From assembly GCA_020152595.1 (NCBI GenBank), contig JAIGNY010000168.1, positions 80,001-144,000 of the forward strand: a stretch of DNA of 64,000 nt, given 5' to 3'. The DNA comes from Chiridota heheva (lineage: Eukaryota; Echinodermata; Holothuroidea; Apodida; Chiridotidae). The notes under the pieces are model-generated. The model saw nothing but the letters and a program-made list of their open reading frames with translations. It was not told where the DNA came from and did not search any database. Positions 13,042 to 24,900 of this stretch are shown here, in pieces. A program made the translations under genes and the position numbers. Position 1 is the stretch's first letter. Each line of letters starts with the position of its first letter.

Positions 13042-13499
13042 GTGGGTCATGTTACACTGGGGAAAGGACATTTAGACCCCCTCCATTTTTTTATAATAAT
13101 AAATAAATGAATGACAAATAACAAATTCACCGCTATCTGAGGAAGTTACGGTCACGTGTTTCAATCTATTGTCGAAGCCCTGATAGGGGACGAAGCCCTG
13201 CGTTTCGCGTGATTTTGATTGCTTAATATTGTGTCAAATCCAGGGTCTATCTTTGTTCCTCGTAATTTCTGAATTTTGGTAGCAGAAAATTGCTTAAAAT
13301 TGTGTCAAATTTAGAAACGAAGCTCCTAAGGCTGAAAGCTTTGCATTTCTCGCGATTTTGAAAGCAGAAAACTGACTAATACCAGAATACTGTGTCAACT
13401 CCAAAGTTGAAGCCGTTAGGGGCCTAAACTGCTAAAGGGCGAAACCCCCGGAAGTCATGCGGTTCTCGTGATAACAGAAAAATGCTTAAACCCATATCA

Positions 13500-13690
13500 A
13501 ACCCAATTCTTGGAAAATTGGCCAAAAAATTTCCGAAAATTGGTCAAACTTTCCTGAAAGAAAACTGCCCCCCTAAAAAAAAATTCCCGAAAACATATTT
13601 ACCAAAAATTTTCCCCAAAATTAGTCAAAATTTCCGAAAATGAGCTTCAAGGAGCTTTTTCAAAAATGAAAGAAATTTTGAAGGGAATAA
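13500..13690 (+). repeat. Short patch of the A-rich repeat
   Basis: Repeats of GGAAAATTGGCCAAAAAATT and CCGAAAATTGGTCAAA, related to the field at 11680-12950. It directly abuts the LINE fragment that follows. Confidence 0.55.
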
Positions 13691-13691
13691 A

Positions 13692-14280
13692 AGTAGAAAG
13701 TGAGGAAGTAGAGAACTTTGGATCAAGGGTACTGCCAATAGAGAAGGAGCTAAGGACATTTACAACAGAATGGCCAAAGCCAAAGGAGCGTTCTTTAGAT
13801 TAAGGTATTGAATTCTGCAAGCATTGGACATGTTGGAAGAAGGGTAAAAATCAGGTTGTATATAGATGTTTGTAGGCTGCCCGTGCTATTATCAGATTAT
13901 ACGGATGTGAAACATTGAAGTTGACGAAGAGAGATGGAAAAAAGCACCACTTCAAATGTTTGAGAAAAATTATGATATCTGATGTCAACAAATGGTGACG
14001 AACGAACGCATAATCTGATAATAGAGAGCAGAAATACAAAGAGTAAGTTAATATGTGAAATAAGACGACTGAAGAAGATAATTGGATAGGATATGTTTCA
14101 CGGAGAGAAATAGACGATGATCGCGCTATAACTCTGGGGTGGAAACCAAAATGACATAGGAAGGTGGGAAGGCCTAAGATGACATGGAGAATGGTTCAGA
14201 TGGGAGAGAGATAGAGTAGGGAGAAGATCGTGGACCGATGTAAGAAGGAAAGCAGATGAAAGAAGTGAATTAGAGAATCG
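13692..14280 (+). pseudogene. 3' end of an RTE/CFDP2-like LINE polyprotein, dead
   Basis: Read across several frames, this stretch matches the C-terminal part of endonuclease-reverse transcriptases often annotated as craniofacial development protein 2-like. Pieces in order: VENFGS (about 13708), AKAKGAFFRLR (about 13775), SASIGHVGRRVKIRLY (about 13815), CRLPVLLSDY (about 13875), RRLKKIIG (about 14060), VGRPKMTWRM (about 14165) and SWTDVRRKAD (about 14230). In intact relatives this region follows the reverse transcriptase thumb. Stops and frameshifts separate the pieces, and there is no catalytic core here, so this is a 5'-truncated, decayed insertion. Family recognition rests on these motifs from memory. 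Confidence 0.7.
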
Positions 14281-15884
14281 CTAATTTTCCCCACTAATTT
14301 GAGCTAAGTTAGGGTTAAGCTAGGGTTAGCTCAAGTTGATGATAAAAAGAAATTTGTGCCATTGCTATCTTGTGAAGGAAAAAAATTAAGGGGCCGAATT
14401 AAGGTTAAGGTATGGAAGGGGATTTCCCGATTTGCAGCAACTATTGATGAAAACCTAACTTGCCAGTGCGATTTTTCTAATTGTCACCATTATTTGGTTG
14501 GCGATTTCCCCGTCCCCCTCCCGAGAGGTGACCCTTCCTACATCCCTTTCCACGAGGGTCAAAAAGCTTTGCTGAATATTTGTGAGTGTCGTGAAAGTTG
14601 TGCCCTCGCGTTTAGTCTAGCACCCCTTAAAGATGAAAATACGTATTTTGAGGGTTTTACCCCACTGAAAAACTTCTTGCGCACCGAGTTGCTGTATTCG
14701 TACGTCCCCAAGAGGTTGTTACATGTATCCATTATACAGGATTTCGTTATATGCAATATGATAATAAACATATTTCAGGAAATATTTGTTTTTTAGGAAA
14801 TATTAATAATAACATTATGGAGACTCCATCCTGGAATATATTTCCGGACATAAGAGAGGAAAGTAGAGGTAATGGAATTCTAATAAATAATCGTAGCAGA
14901 ATCCGCCCCTTGAACATCACTCCATTGCCATTTTCAAGATTTCTGCACAGAATTTCAAAATCAAACCAGGGAAGAAGGTATATATGCATAATAACCCTTT
15001 ATGATGTTCAAATATTAAATAATGACAAGTAATCCTTTTCGTCAACTACCATGGAAGGTCAGCTGATTACGAAACAGAATACATTATGCTCATGTAGCCT
15101 CACCTAACTTTCATACATTTACCCAAATTTAGAACAATTATGCGAAAGATACGAATTTTTTAGTTTAAACTGCTAGTTTTGGAGTTTAGCAAGACCTTGA
15201 TTGAATGCAGTCCTTGGATGGTACTCAAAAGATCTGTCAAATTGAGCACGTCGATATTTCAAGGCGCGGAGTTTTGAAATGTTTGGTGAAGATATTTTAC
15301 AGGGACCAAAGTTTCAGACCGTGAGGGCAAAGAACCCCAAAATGTCGTGCTTACAAGTAACATGGGAAAGTTTTCATCAAACATTGCTAGCCTGCTAATC
15401 AGGACAGGTTGTGAGCGAGGAGAGGCAAATATTAATCATAACTTATACGGATAATTGGCGTAGGAAGACGTTTCTATGGGGGCATAGTTTCAGACCATCG
15501 ACCGTCACTTTTTGTAACTGAAATTATAAGGAAGTATACTTTGGCCCACCCACTTTTTTTGGACAAACGAGGCATGGCTCCTATGTCACGGATACGATGT
15601 CAACAACGCTACGGGGGCGGGGAGGTAGCAGATTTACTTGCTTTTTTTCCAACCATGAGACAAAACTGCCCCTCTCTTGCCCCAGCATAAAGATCCTAGT
15701 TCCGCCACCGAGCTTGTATCTTCAAGAAAATGTAAATCGTGCATACAAATAATCCCAGCTAGTCGCAATAATTTAAAAGGCCCAGTTTAATACAGTGGCA
15801 CAACTAAAAACCAGAGGGCCCGTGTGGAAGTTGGAATAAAATATAGTGCATTGCTCTACCCCCCCCTGTTTAATTTCTTGGGGG
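14281..15884. other. No gene supported; dispersed repeat pieces
   Basis: A 146-codon open frame at 14356-14796 exists, but its DNA shares phrases with non-coding repeats elsewhere (GATTTCCCGATT with 27787; GAGGTGATCCTTCCTAC-like sequence with 19590), and its protein has no recognised domain. The remainder looks like ordinary AT-rich DNA. Confidence 0.45.
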
Positions 15885-16215
15885 GGGGCACCAAATCTTT
15901 GATTTTTTCTCGGGGATCCTCAAATCTAGATTTTTGCTCGGGGCCCTCAATTCTCTCATTTTTGCTTGGGGCCCTCAATTCTCTCTTTTTTGCTCGGGCC
16001 CCCAAATCTTGATTTTTGCTTGGGGCCCCCAAATCTCGATTTTTGCTCGAGCCCTCAAATTTTGCTCGAAGGCCCCAAAATCTCGATTTTTGCTCAAGGC
16101 CTTAAACTCTCCCTTTTTGCTCGGGCCCTCAAATCAAGTTATTTTTGTTTTGGCCCTCAAATCTAGATTTTTAATTGGGCCCCCAAATCTCAATTTTTGC
16201 TCGAAGCCCGCAAGG
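15885..16215 (+). repeat. 28-bp minisatellite, about 12 degenerate copies
   Basis: Tandem units of 27-28 bases built on GATTTTTGCTCGGGGCCCTC followed by AAATCTC. Units vary by single bases and one-base indels, so all three plus-strand frames carry phrases such as LIFAWGPQ or FCLGPPN. These are repeat artefacts. Confidence 0.85.
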
Positions 16216-18682
16216 TCTACCCATCTTCATTGTCACAAGTTGGAATTTGCGCCAGTGGTTTATTACTTACTGACTTAACGATATTCACAACTTCAGAGTT
16301 GTGTGAGTTTTGAGCTAAAATCATTTCACTTAAGTTTGTATAAGCGTGCATAGAGTATATCAGTGAAAGAAACTCGAATGTCAAATGATCAATTTCCTTT
16401 CTGTTACCTTTCATAGTGCATATGTGAGAGTGTAGGAATGTAGGGGGCTCAGTGGTTGCGATTCCTGGTATGTTCGGAAGGAGAAAGTACCCGGTACAAT
16501 TTCTGGGGGAGGGGGGTAACCTGTGATGAACTGTCTAGGGGCCTGGAAGTTATGTTCTCATCAATGTGCATCATATATATGGGCCTAATGTGATAATATC
16601 TAGGATGGATTTGTACAGGATCGGAGCATAAAAACTTATTGTACTAGGAACAACTCTAGATTTATCTGTAATTTCTATTCCTTACTGATGATAAAGGAAA
16701 CTTATGAAAGTAAAACAAAAAAGAATTCAAGATATTTTATTTTATTCAAATACAACGAAATCTTTAACAAAACAATATCTTGGAATTTTTCAACTTGAAA
16801 GAAAAGAAAACAAAGCTTGTTATTTATTATGCAAATTACAATGAAAGCAAAATTGTTTGTAAAAATTGTGTGTAATTTCGTACTTCTTCTTTACAAAAGG
16901 ATTAGTTATAGTGAGCATATTTTCACGTCCATTCTATTCGAAAAGGGTCTGTAAAATGCTAAAATGCAATACGAAAATATATCAGTAACCGTGATCCGTT
17001 CAGAAGGAATGGGTTTTTCAGAATGTGGCAAGCTAACATAATGAAAATTAAGTTTTTATGTCCAAAAAGGTTGTTTTTATAAGCCTCTTAATGAAATTAT
17101 GCCCAGAAGATACATGTATATCAGAAATTAAATGTTGAAATTTTTTATAAACAAAGCATTAATACTGTATGTATTTTTATTCAACAGCATTTAAGTTTTA
17201 AACATCGACTTTCATGGCAATGGTCGATAAAAGCAGGATTAGTTCTAGCCTTCAAGAAAGGATGAACTTGAGGTATATCGGAATTATTTAACTTTTCAAA
17301 TTGATAACAAAAACTTATCTTTTTTCCCCGTCCCTTTACTGACAAATATAACAATTGTTTCTGCATGCATGCCATGGCCCCAGCACAGGCTTGAGATTGT
17401 GGAGAGGGGACAGGACCAACATTGACAATTGGCTATATGAAAATGACTACGGTGGGGGGAGGGAGACATAGCGGGCATGGCCCTGGCCTGTGAGGGGAAG
17501 CGACAGTATGCATCTATCCTTTTTAGGTAACGATTCCTTTTTGGTGAAAATATTATTAATTTCATTACAGTTTTCCTTAATTACTTAAGTACGAGATATA
17601 TATACATCTTCCACTGTGATTGCTGGAATGGAATCAGAATGCTTGCAGTGATTTCAAAGGTTGAAGTTGAGTAATGTTGTCATACGTAGCCAAGGACTTC
17701 CCCAGAGGGTCGATTAGTGGTGGTTACATTAGGGGTATGGTAAATCTGGAAAAGATGAAGAAGTGTACAAACACATAACATCAAAGAAATCTACTTTTCA
17801 ATCAAACTTGAGAGAATGTAAGATGGCGATGTATACACCTAACAAGTTACGTGTTTAGGCTCAAACAACCTTTTTAAGGAGGAAGGAGAGAGGGGAAGGG
17901 GGGAGGGGGGAGGCAGGGATGGTACGTCGACCAATTATTTCACTAACTCTCAGTGACTGAAGTTTCTTGGGACAAAGATCCAAATAGCAATATAAAACGG
18001 TAATCGGTTAAGAGTTTTAACAAGGGATTCACTTTTTAGCTGTACTATGAATCATGATTAACTTTTAGTACATGACCATTGTGGTGGATTAGAATTATGA
18101 CCACAAATTCCCGATAAGTATGGGGAAAATTTGCATTCAAATAGCATGTTAATGTTACTATGACAACAGTATTTATAGAAAACAAATTTTGTTCATGTAT
18201 GCGGGCTTTAAAAAAAAAATAGCAATACAAAACGTAGTGATGCAGAGGTTTGAACATCAAGCAGGGATATCTGGGTTAAATATGAAAGAAAAGTCGTGTT
18301 TTTACTTGATTAAAAAACATATCGTGACTTTTTAATATAAATCTCTATAACCTTACATGTCGTCTATCAACTTAAATGCCCTATGATTGGTTGGATTTGA
18401 GATTCTGATGAATAGACCAAGATTGCACCTCACCATCCAAAGTTTCTCTTATAATTATTGCCAATATTTTAAACATTACTTACAAGTTGAAAATCCTAGC
18501 ATTTCCAGAGTCTGTTTTACTTATTGGCTCCTTCACCTAAACAGAAACAGAAAATGTGAAACACATCATACGATTATAATCATTGGCCAATACTTGAACT
18601 CATGACCATTTCCTTTTTAATGATAACACATGAAGTTATAGCAGCAAACAGATTAATTTGTTTTTATTGTAATCGATATATT
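16216..18682. other. AT-rich DNA, nothing recognised
   Basis: If metallothionein exon 3 lies in this window, this is the first place to look on the minus strand. I saw no cysteine-dense stretch with splice signals. A purine-rich run (GGGGAGGGGGGAGG) sits near 17895. Confidence 0.4.
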
Positions 18683-19254
18683 TTAAAGGATTAGTTCAGG
18701 GTCACTAAGTCCATTTTATATGAATGAAGACTTCAAAAAAAAAAACAATATGGTGAAAAAATAATTCAAAATCTTATTCCGTTAAGGAGATATTTAAGTT
18801 TAAAGTTTGTTATTTGTGTAGAAACAACTGAAATCAGACTAGTCAGCCTCGGATTCCTCAGTCTTGATGTATTCTATTATATTTTGTCCTTCGATTTTGA
18901 GGTTTTAAACCATTGAATATGTCGGGTAGTAGTAAAACATAATCTTGTAAGGATAATTTTATTATACCATCTGAAGAAAGTTTGATGAAAAATAATTGAA
19001 ATAGAAAAAAAGTTCAAATATATTTTTTCTTTACAATACATTAACAATTGTTAAGAATGTGAGGATTAGGGTGCCAACCTTCCATAGTAGACTTACTACA
19101 CCAGTCATTTCTACAAAGATAAGACAAGATGTTTAAACTTGAATATCTCCTTAATAAAATAAGATTTTTGAACAGTTTCTTCACCATTTTATTTCCTTTA
19201 AAAGTCCTCTTTCATATAAGATAAAATTGCTTGACCAGTGAGCTAATCTTTTAA
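18683..19254. mobile_element. MITE with long inverted ends and TTAA target sites (piggyBac-like)
   Basis: Left end TTAA-AGGATTAGTTCAGGGTCA (TTAA at 18683) and right end, read on the minus strand, TTAA-AAGATTAGCTCACTGGTCA (TTAA at about 19251). The inverted similarity continues inward for about 120 bp (both arms contain TTTATAT/TCTTATATGAA, then ATGGTGAA, then CTTATT and AAGGAGATATT). TTAA duplication is the hallmark of piggyBac-superfamily insertion. The element has no coding capacity and so is non-autonomous. A related left end occurs at 31696. Confidence 0.75.
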
Positions 19255-19681
19255 AAGTATTCAGCATTAAGACCACTGCCATGCATCCAATCTTCACTAC
19301 AATTTCTTTTTTTGCCAGCAGTTACTTAACCCCTGGATAATGATTGCTATAACCATCCATGATATTTACAGATATATAGGAAAATTTGTATAGTTGGACT
19401 ATTTACAATTTTTGCAAGTTAGAAAACCAGAACACAAGACGATTGAACAAAATTCCCTGTAAATTAAAGGAAATTTACTGAAAATTGAAGATTTGTTGCC
19501 GAGTATAGCAACGGTTAGGCATGGAAACTAAATTTACTGTGCAGTGCAATATTCTGCTTGTAAAACGCTAAATTTACGGGTTTTTTTCCCCTTGCGAGGT
19601 GATCCTTCCTACCCCCTCCCAGCCCCCCACCTACTGTAGATGTCAGACATGCATGTCAAAATATCATCTTCTCAAGTTTCC

Positions 19682-19683
<2 letters not shown>

Positions 19684-19724
<41 letters not shown>

Positions 19725-19732
19725 TATATATC
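19684..19732. repeat. (AT)n(AC)n microsatellite
   Basis: About 32 bases of TA dinucleotides followed by ACACACACAC and TATATATA, in the intron downstream of metallothionein exon 2. Confidence 0.9.
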
Positions 19733-19804
19733 CCATATGCATGACTAAAATCGGAAAATCATTGATGAAAGAATTAGTATTATTAGAGTAGAATTAAAGT
19801 ATAC

Positions 19805-19888
19805 CTGTGCAGCATGTGCAGCCATCAGCAGTGCAGCAGCTCCCAGTTTTACAGCATTCTGACCCTCTGCAAGAGCACTCCTTTCCTT
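19805..19888 (-). CDS. MT: Metallothionein, exon 2
   Basis: An 84-bp internal exon on the minus strand. The intron ends TTATTTTGCAG at 19889 and the exon is followed by a GTATAC donor at 19804. It is phase 1 on both sides; joining it to exon 1 (26275-26317) keeps the frame and creates a Glu codon at the junction. It encodes 28 residues with nine cysteines in C-x-C and CC clusters: ECSC, ECCKTGSCC and GCTCCT. This resembles the first metal-binding domain of sea urchin metallothionein. Metallothioneins are small cytosolic proteins that bind zinc, copper and cadmium through cysteine thiolates. The final G must pair with a third exon, which I could not find to the left. Cysteine density, frame and matched splice phases make a chance match very unlikely. 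Confidence 0.85.
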
Positions 19889-20345
19889 CTGCAAAATAAT
19901 AAAATGTTTATGAATAATTAATTGATAGTTTGGATAAGAGCGGAGGGGGCAGAGAAGTAGGAAGTGCCCCCTCCATGGGAGATTATATCAAGTGGAAAAG
20001 GTTGCTGTTGCAGAGGAAGGTGATACTGTTGGAGAGGGTGGGGAGTGTTGTTGAAGAAGTCGGAAATAGTGTTGGTTGGGGATAGGAAAGATCTGGAGTT
20101 GGCGTAAATCGGACAGGTTGAGAGGATATGATTGATCGAGAGATCAGTATTGCAAGTGGGGCAGATAGGTTTAGGTAGGAGAACCAGAAAGGAGGTAGGA
20201 GTGGGTGAGATAGGTGCATGTGGCCTAGGCGAATGCGTGTAATGACCACGTCCTCTCTGCGATTGCGACTTAGTAAGCGAGGGTTGATGGCTAATTTGGG
20301 ATTAATATTGTAAAGTGTATTATTAGTCTCGACATTCCAGAAGTA

Positions 20346-20400
20346 ATGTTCTGAAATTAAAGACAAATTCTGCTAAAATTTCCCAAATTGAAGAAGTCCG
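20346..20400 (+). repeat. A-rich repeat patch inserted in the LINE remnant
   Basis: TGTTCTGAAATTAAAGACAA and the following 30 bases match 27670-27722 nearly base for base. They interrupt the LINE between its RNase H and zinc-knuckle parts, so the A-rich repeat can arrive as a discrete insertion. Confidence 0.65.
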
Positions 20401-20429
20401 AGTTAGGTATTTCGATAGAGGAAATTTGG

Positions 20430-20546
20430 TTCGACAGAGCGTTATTGGCGGTTCTGTCGGCCCTTTGGTTCGACAGAGCGTTATTGGCGGCTCTGTCGGC
20501 CCTTTGCTTCGACAGAGCGTTATTGGCGGCTCTGTCGGCCTTTTTG
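20430..20546 (-). repeat. 39-bp in-frame triplication in the RNase H domain
   Basis: TTCGACAGAGCGTTATTGGC and the next 19 bases recur at 20430, 20469 and 20508, a 39-base period. On the minus strand this repeats a 13-residue block (R/K-ADRAANNALSNQ) right after the GNKKAD motif. Confidence 0.9.
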
Positions 20547-20935
20547 TTCCCGGGGATGACGACGTGGCTGGGGATCCAGAAGAAGATGATTTTCTCGCCA
20601 GAGGAGGAGAGAGTGTGCATTTTGTTTAAGATTTGTAAGATGAGAGGATTAGACCAGCGCGAGTTGAGGATGCCTGTGAGGACTGATTTGGAGTCGGAGA
20701 AGATGACAAAGCGAGAGCGGAAGAAGATATTCTGCGAAGTTTAAAGCTAGGAGGATAGCCTTTGCCTCAGCAGAATAAATAGAGGCTTCGTCTGGTAGTC
20801 TCGAAGAAAGGGTAAGGCTGTGGCAGGTAGTGGCAGCTGCTGACCTTCTCGAGTTGACAGCGACAGTTTGGAGCAAAAAAAGTATGGGTTGTGATGAGTT
20901 TTCGTAAAAGAGGAGAGGCCTCAAAAGACTTACGT

Positions 20936-21673
20936 TTCACAACAAAATTTACGATTTAAATGACCACATGGCCGATCGCAGTATGCCTATATTAATAAAA
21001 GCATTGGGCTCAGTGAATTCACGGAGCCCAGTCATTAACTCCCGGTCCGAAGTCTTTTGTAATGTACGTGTGCAGTTGTATGGTGGTGTCACCCGACCAG
21101 GAGCAGTTTGATTGATTTTCTATACGGCATCAAAATTGTATTACAAGCGAAGCCATCGTCATTCGTCGTCGTCGTATTTTGTTTTTGGGGAGGGGGAGTG
21201 GAGGATTCATCTGTTTACTGAATAAGTAAACAGTTTGAGTAATTCCTATTGAAATAATAAGCCTTTATAAATCTAGTAATAATCTTATTTGCAGAGTATA
21301 TCAGTATATATATTACATACATATTTAATATTTTTGATGAATCTATAATTTGGGTAACATCATAGCTCAAAATATTTATCTGTAATTCTATTATTTATTC
21401 TTTAATGTTAGTCTCTGCAAATAGTGACAATGTCGAGTCTAATTAGATATTCATTGTGGCGTGACTATACTATTCAGTTATTCAGCTCTTTTACAGAAAG
21501 TTGTTGTAATTGATGATAGCAATACACGATAGCATCATACAATACAAGTGTACAAAAAAGATCTTATTCAAAAAGCTGCAAAATTGACAAATTGATGCAG
21601 TCTTGCAAAAATGAGAATTAGTTATGCATGTGCAACATTCAGTTTATTGATGCTTTATGGAATATCACACACA
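20936..21673. other. Metallothionein intron 1, nothing else recognised
   Basis: AT-rich sequence inside the proposed intron 1, with no exon-like or repeat signal that I can name. Confidence 0.4.
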
Positions 21674-21938
21674 CCCATACCCAGGGGCGGGATTACGGAG
21701 GGAAAATGGGCACTTCCCCCCCCCCCCCTACCCCCTCACTTTTTTCACCATAGATATGCATTTCAGCCTACGGGAAGGAATATGGGAGTCAAACGGGGCA
21801 CTTGCAAAATAGTGTCACACACTTTCTTGTTTTAGTTGTAAACTCAATTAACTTCAATCAGCTAATCTCGGAAAATTGTGTACAATAAATGTTTTGAAAC
21901 CCCACTTTTCTTAGGCAAATCCCGCCCCTGCCCATACC
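21674..21938. mobile_element. hAT-type MITE, 249 bp, with perfect 8-bp target duplication
   Basis: The element spans 21682-21930. It begins CAGGGGCGGGATT and ends AATCCCGCCCCTG, perfect terminal inverted repeats of 13 bp. Both flanks carry the same octamer, CCCATACC (21674-21681 and 21931-21938). CAGGGGC ends with 8-bp duplications are diagnostic of hAT-superfamily insertion. It has no coding capacity and therefore needed a transposase in trans. It lies in metallothionein intron 1. Confidence 0.92.
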
Positions 21939-24900
21939 TGTACGTACGAAGGGTGATAGAGCGTTCCAAAATGTTGAGATGGGGTTAGGGGTATAAGGTC
22001 GGGTAACATGTAAATTTCGCAACACACGCCTTTCAAATTTCAACAATTTTCATCTAAAATAATGGGGGCTTTGCCACCCCTAAGTATATTTTGAAGGTTG
22101 TAACTGCGCACAATTACCGCCAAAGCATGGAACAATAGGAAAGTTGTTCAAGTAAACGCACAAGATTAAGCCTATACTGTTGAGTAAATTAACTGCAATC
22201 TAACAAATGCAACAATAATGAGAAAAAAATCACTTAGTAAAAACAAAAGGTTAAAATAAGGTTTGCATTGAAATGAAGTCACAGTTTACTTTCCACAAGA
22301 ATTATTATATTAAGCTGCATAGGAAACCTCAAAGTTTGTTGATTTTTGATTCTCATTTAAAAACTCTTACATTCCTGGTCATAAAACTCACACATTGCAA
22401 GATACATTCCTTTGCAATCCATTCCCTGCAAAAATAAATCTTCAAAAATGTCCTGTTTAGGTGCAAAATTAGAGCAATTGGAAGTTATTCTAAAAGCCAT
22501 TAATGTTAAGACTTTAAAAAGTCGTTTGTTTGCAACGTCTATCAAATTCGTTGTGCCATAACTTTTTAATAAGTCAAATTATTTTTGGATAGGGATTTGT
22601 ACCTCAAATTTCAGATTTGTTCATGACCAATGTAAATAATTTGATTTCACTCGATTTTGCTAATAAAAACTGACTGGAATTTCATTTTTAAGCCACAGGA
22701 GAGTCAAAAAGTGGCTCAAATTTCCCTGCAGATTTTGCACTTAAGGAGAACGATTTTGAATATTGCTTGATAGGATTGGATTAAGGATACATCTTGCAAT
22801 TTCTAAGAGTTTCATGACAAGTGGAGCTTTTAACTAAAATTTCCTATTCAACCTAAACAGTACGACCCCATATGGTTGCCATTTCAAGTATACTACTATA
22901 CTACTAGTATACTACTATCTGGTGGCGATTTTTTATTTTGAATGTCGCAAACGGAAAAAAAATATCAGTCGTCTTTTTGCAAATCTGTCCTCTCATAAAA
23001 ACGATGTCTAAACAGTAAAGCCTTATAAGCGGCCGGGAGATATTCATGCTTAAAGATATTTGTCATTTATCAAACTTTAATTCAGAGATGGATTCATGCG
23101 TTTATATTAACAAAGAGAGGATGAGGGGCGTCAATTAAAAATTTGACTCACAACTGAAGGATTTCTAGTTCTTTCAGTAGCGGCGCCAGACACCACAAAC
23201 TGGGCATTGGGAGACCTAGAATTGCTCTCAAAATTTCTCCTCGGATTTGGGACGAATTAAAAAATCGATCTTGGCGAGAAGTGTGGGAAGTGTGTCCCTT
23301 AAGTCCCCCTCCCCCATTGCTGCTATTTACCTCTTTTGTTTAAAAGCAATGGGGTCAAGCTTACGGAACAATTTTAAAAGTGCATGTGTCACGGTGTATC
23401 TGTATGTGTGTGTGTGTGTGTTTGTGCGTGTGGGAGTAGGGGCATGCCACTGAGTTTTTAAATAATGTGTTATCAGTTAAATTTCGATCATTGTTGGGCA
23501 AGCCCTTGTCCAATTAGAACTCATTTCAAATTTCACGCTGGTACACCTTTGGGCTGCTCAGAAAAACAAGTTTGAACGTTGAGAAAAAGGTGTCAAATTA
23601 CCAGATGTCACAATGATTACCGAGATAGGCGTCATGGTACAAAAACGCCTGTCATAACAATAAATCATCAATCATATTTCAATGACGAAAATAATATGCA
23701 ATATAAATATTCATATATTCATCATATATGATCATTTGCTGCAACCACCTCGTGTGTTGCTAGAACAAATTTTATGGCAATGAAAATGAAAGTGCCGTAC
23801 CATTTCCGACATGAAATATCATTCGAAAATTACAATTACCCATAAAGTCCTTACTATTCTTATATAGAATGACTATTTACCTAACAAAATATACCGAATT
23901 TTTATCATTTAAATCAAGAATTCTTGCAAATTTACAAGAAAAACGTTATTTTTCAGTGACGGAATGCCAGTGTCACCTGTAGTTTAACACAGTTATATCT
24001 AGTGTGGAAAGCTAGTGTTATTGTCTGCTATACTGTTTGTACAGTGAAGTTCAACCAAAACAAATTCGGCCGATCTGATTTTTCTTTGTGCGTTCTCTTC
24101 GCGAATTGTGACTTTTACAGTTCCAAAATACAATCACGTTTGATAGACAAATACTTACCTCTTAACAAAAACTAACAATTTTCTTATTGATTTTTTTCCC
24201 ATTTTTATTTTTTGATTCTTCTGGTTTTTAATGTAATTATATCCTAACACAGTAAAGTCTCATTGAAAACCTAAGCTTCTCAATACAAATTCTTGTTATC
24301 TTTTTTCTTCAGATACAACACGCCTCTTTCTCCCTCATATTTGTAACAAACTATCAAAAACATATTTTTTGATGTTTTCACATATTAGTTTATGCTTTTT
24401 TCTTAAAACTGCAAAGCTAATGACTGAAAACCAACATATTTTAAAATTATTTTTCATTTTACCTTTTAGTCAAATTATTTCTTTTTCTTTTCAATTGCAC
24501 TGAAATTTTTCACTCTGATATTTTTCATTATTATTTCTTAATATTTTGTTTTTATTTTGTTTTCCATGCTATGACCGTTTTCCCCCATCACCCCATGATT
24601 AGATGAATCATAACTGACGGATGCTCCTTTCACAGTTGCGAAATATAGTTACTGGCAGGAAAACCTTGTTCGAGACCAAGATATCGTACAGCTATCACAT
24701 TTCAAAGAACTCTTATTAAGAAATGATTGATACTATACTATTCTATAGCATTTCCAAAATTGATAAGAACAATACAATTTATCAGTATGAATTAAAATGA
24801 TTTTTCACTTCTGTCTGCAAATTCATAAAAATATCTTGCAGATTTAAAGTGTACTGCAAATTCATATTTACAGTAATGATTTATGTGACAGATAAATTAT

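Larger units (their letters stand above)
19970..20935 (-). pseudogene. RNase H and zinc-knuckle end of a non-LTR retrotransposon, dead
   Basis: Read right to left, this is the 3' end of an I/Jockey-group LINE. At about 20760-20820 lies SRLPDEASIYSAEAKAILLA, the start of an RNase H domain containing its conserved Glu. At 20565-20600 lies FFWIPSHVVIPGNKKADRAA, the end of the domain with the conserved His and Asp. At 20095-20180, in another frame, CPTCNTDLSINHILSTC gives a CX2CX7HX4C knuckle, preceded by EDVVITRIRLGHMHLSH at about 20210-20260. Frameshifts separate the parts, the segment near 20600-20760 is scrambled, and the reverse transcriptase is missing. It sits in metallothionein intron 1, on the same strand, beginning about 80 bp upstream of exon 2. 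Confidence 0.8.

Noticed and set aside
14356..14796. 146-codon gene
   Set aside because: No domain, and its DNA phrases recur in non-coding repeats at 19590 and 27787.
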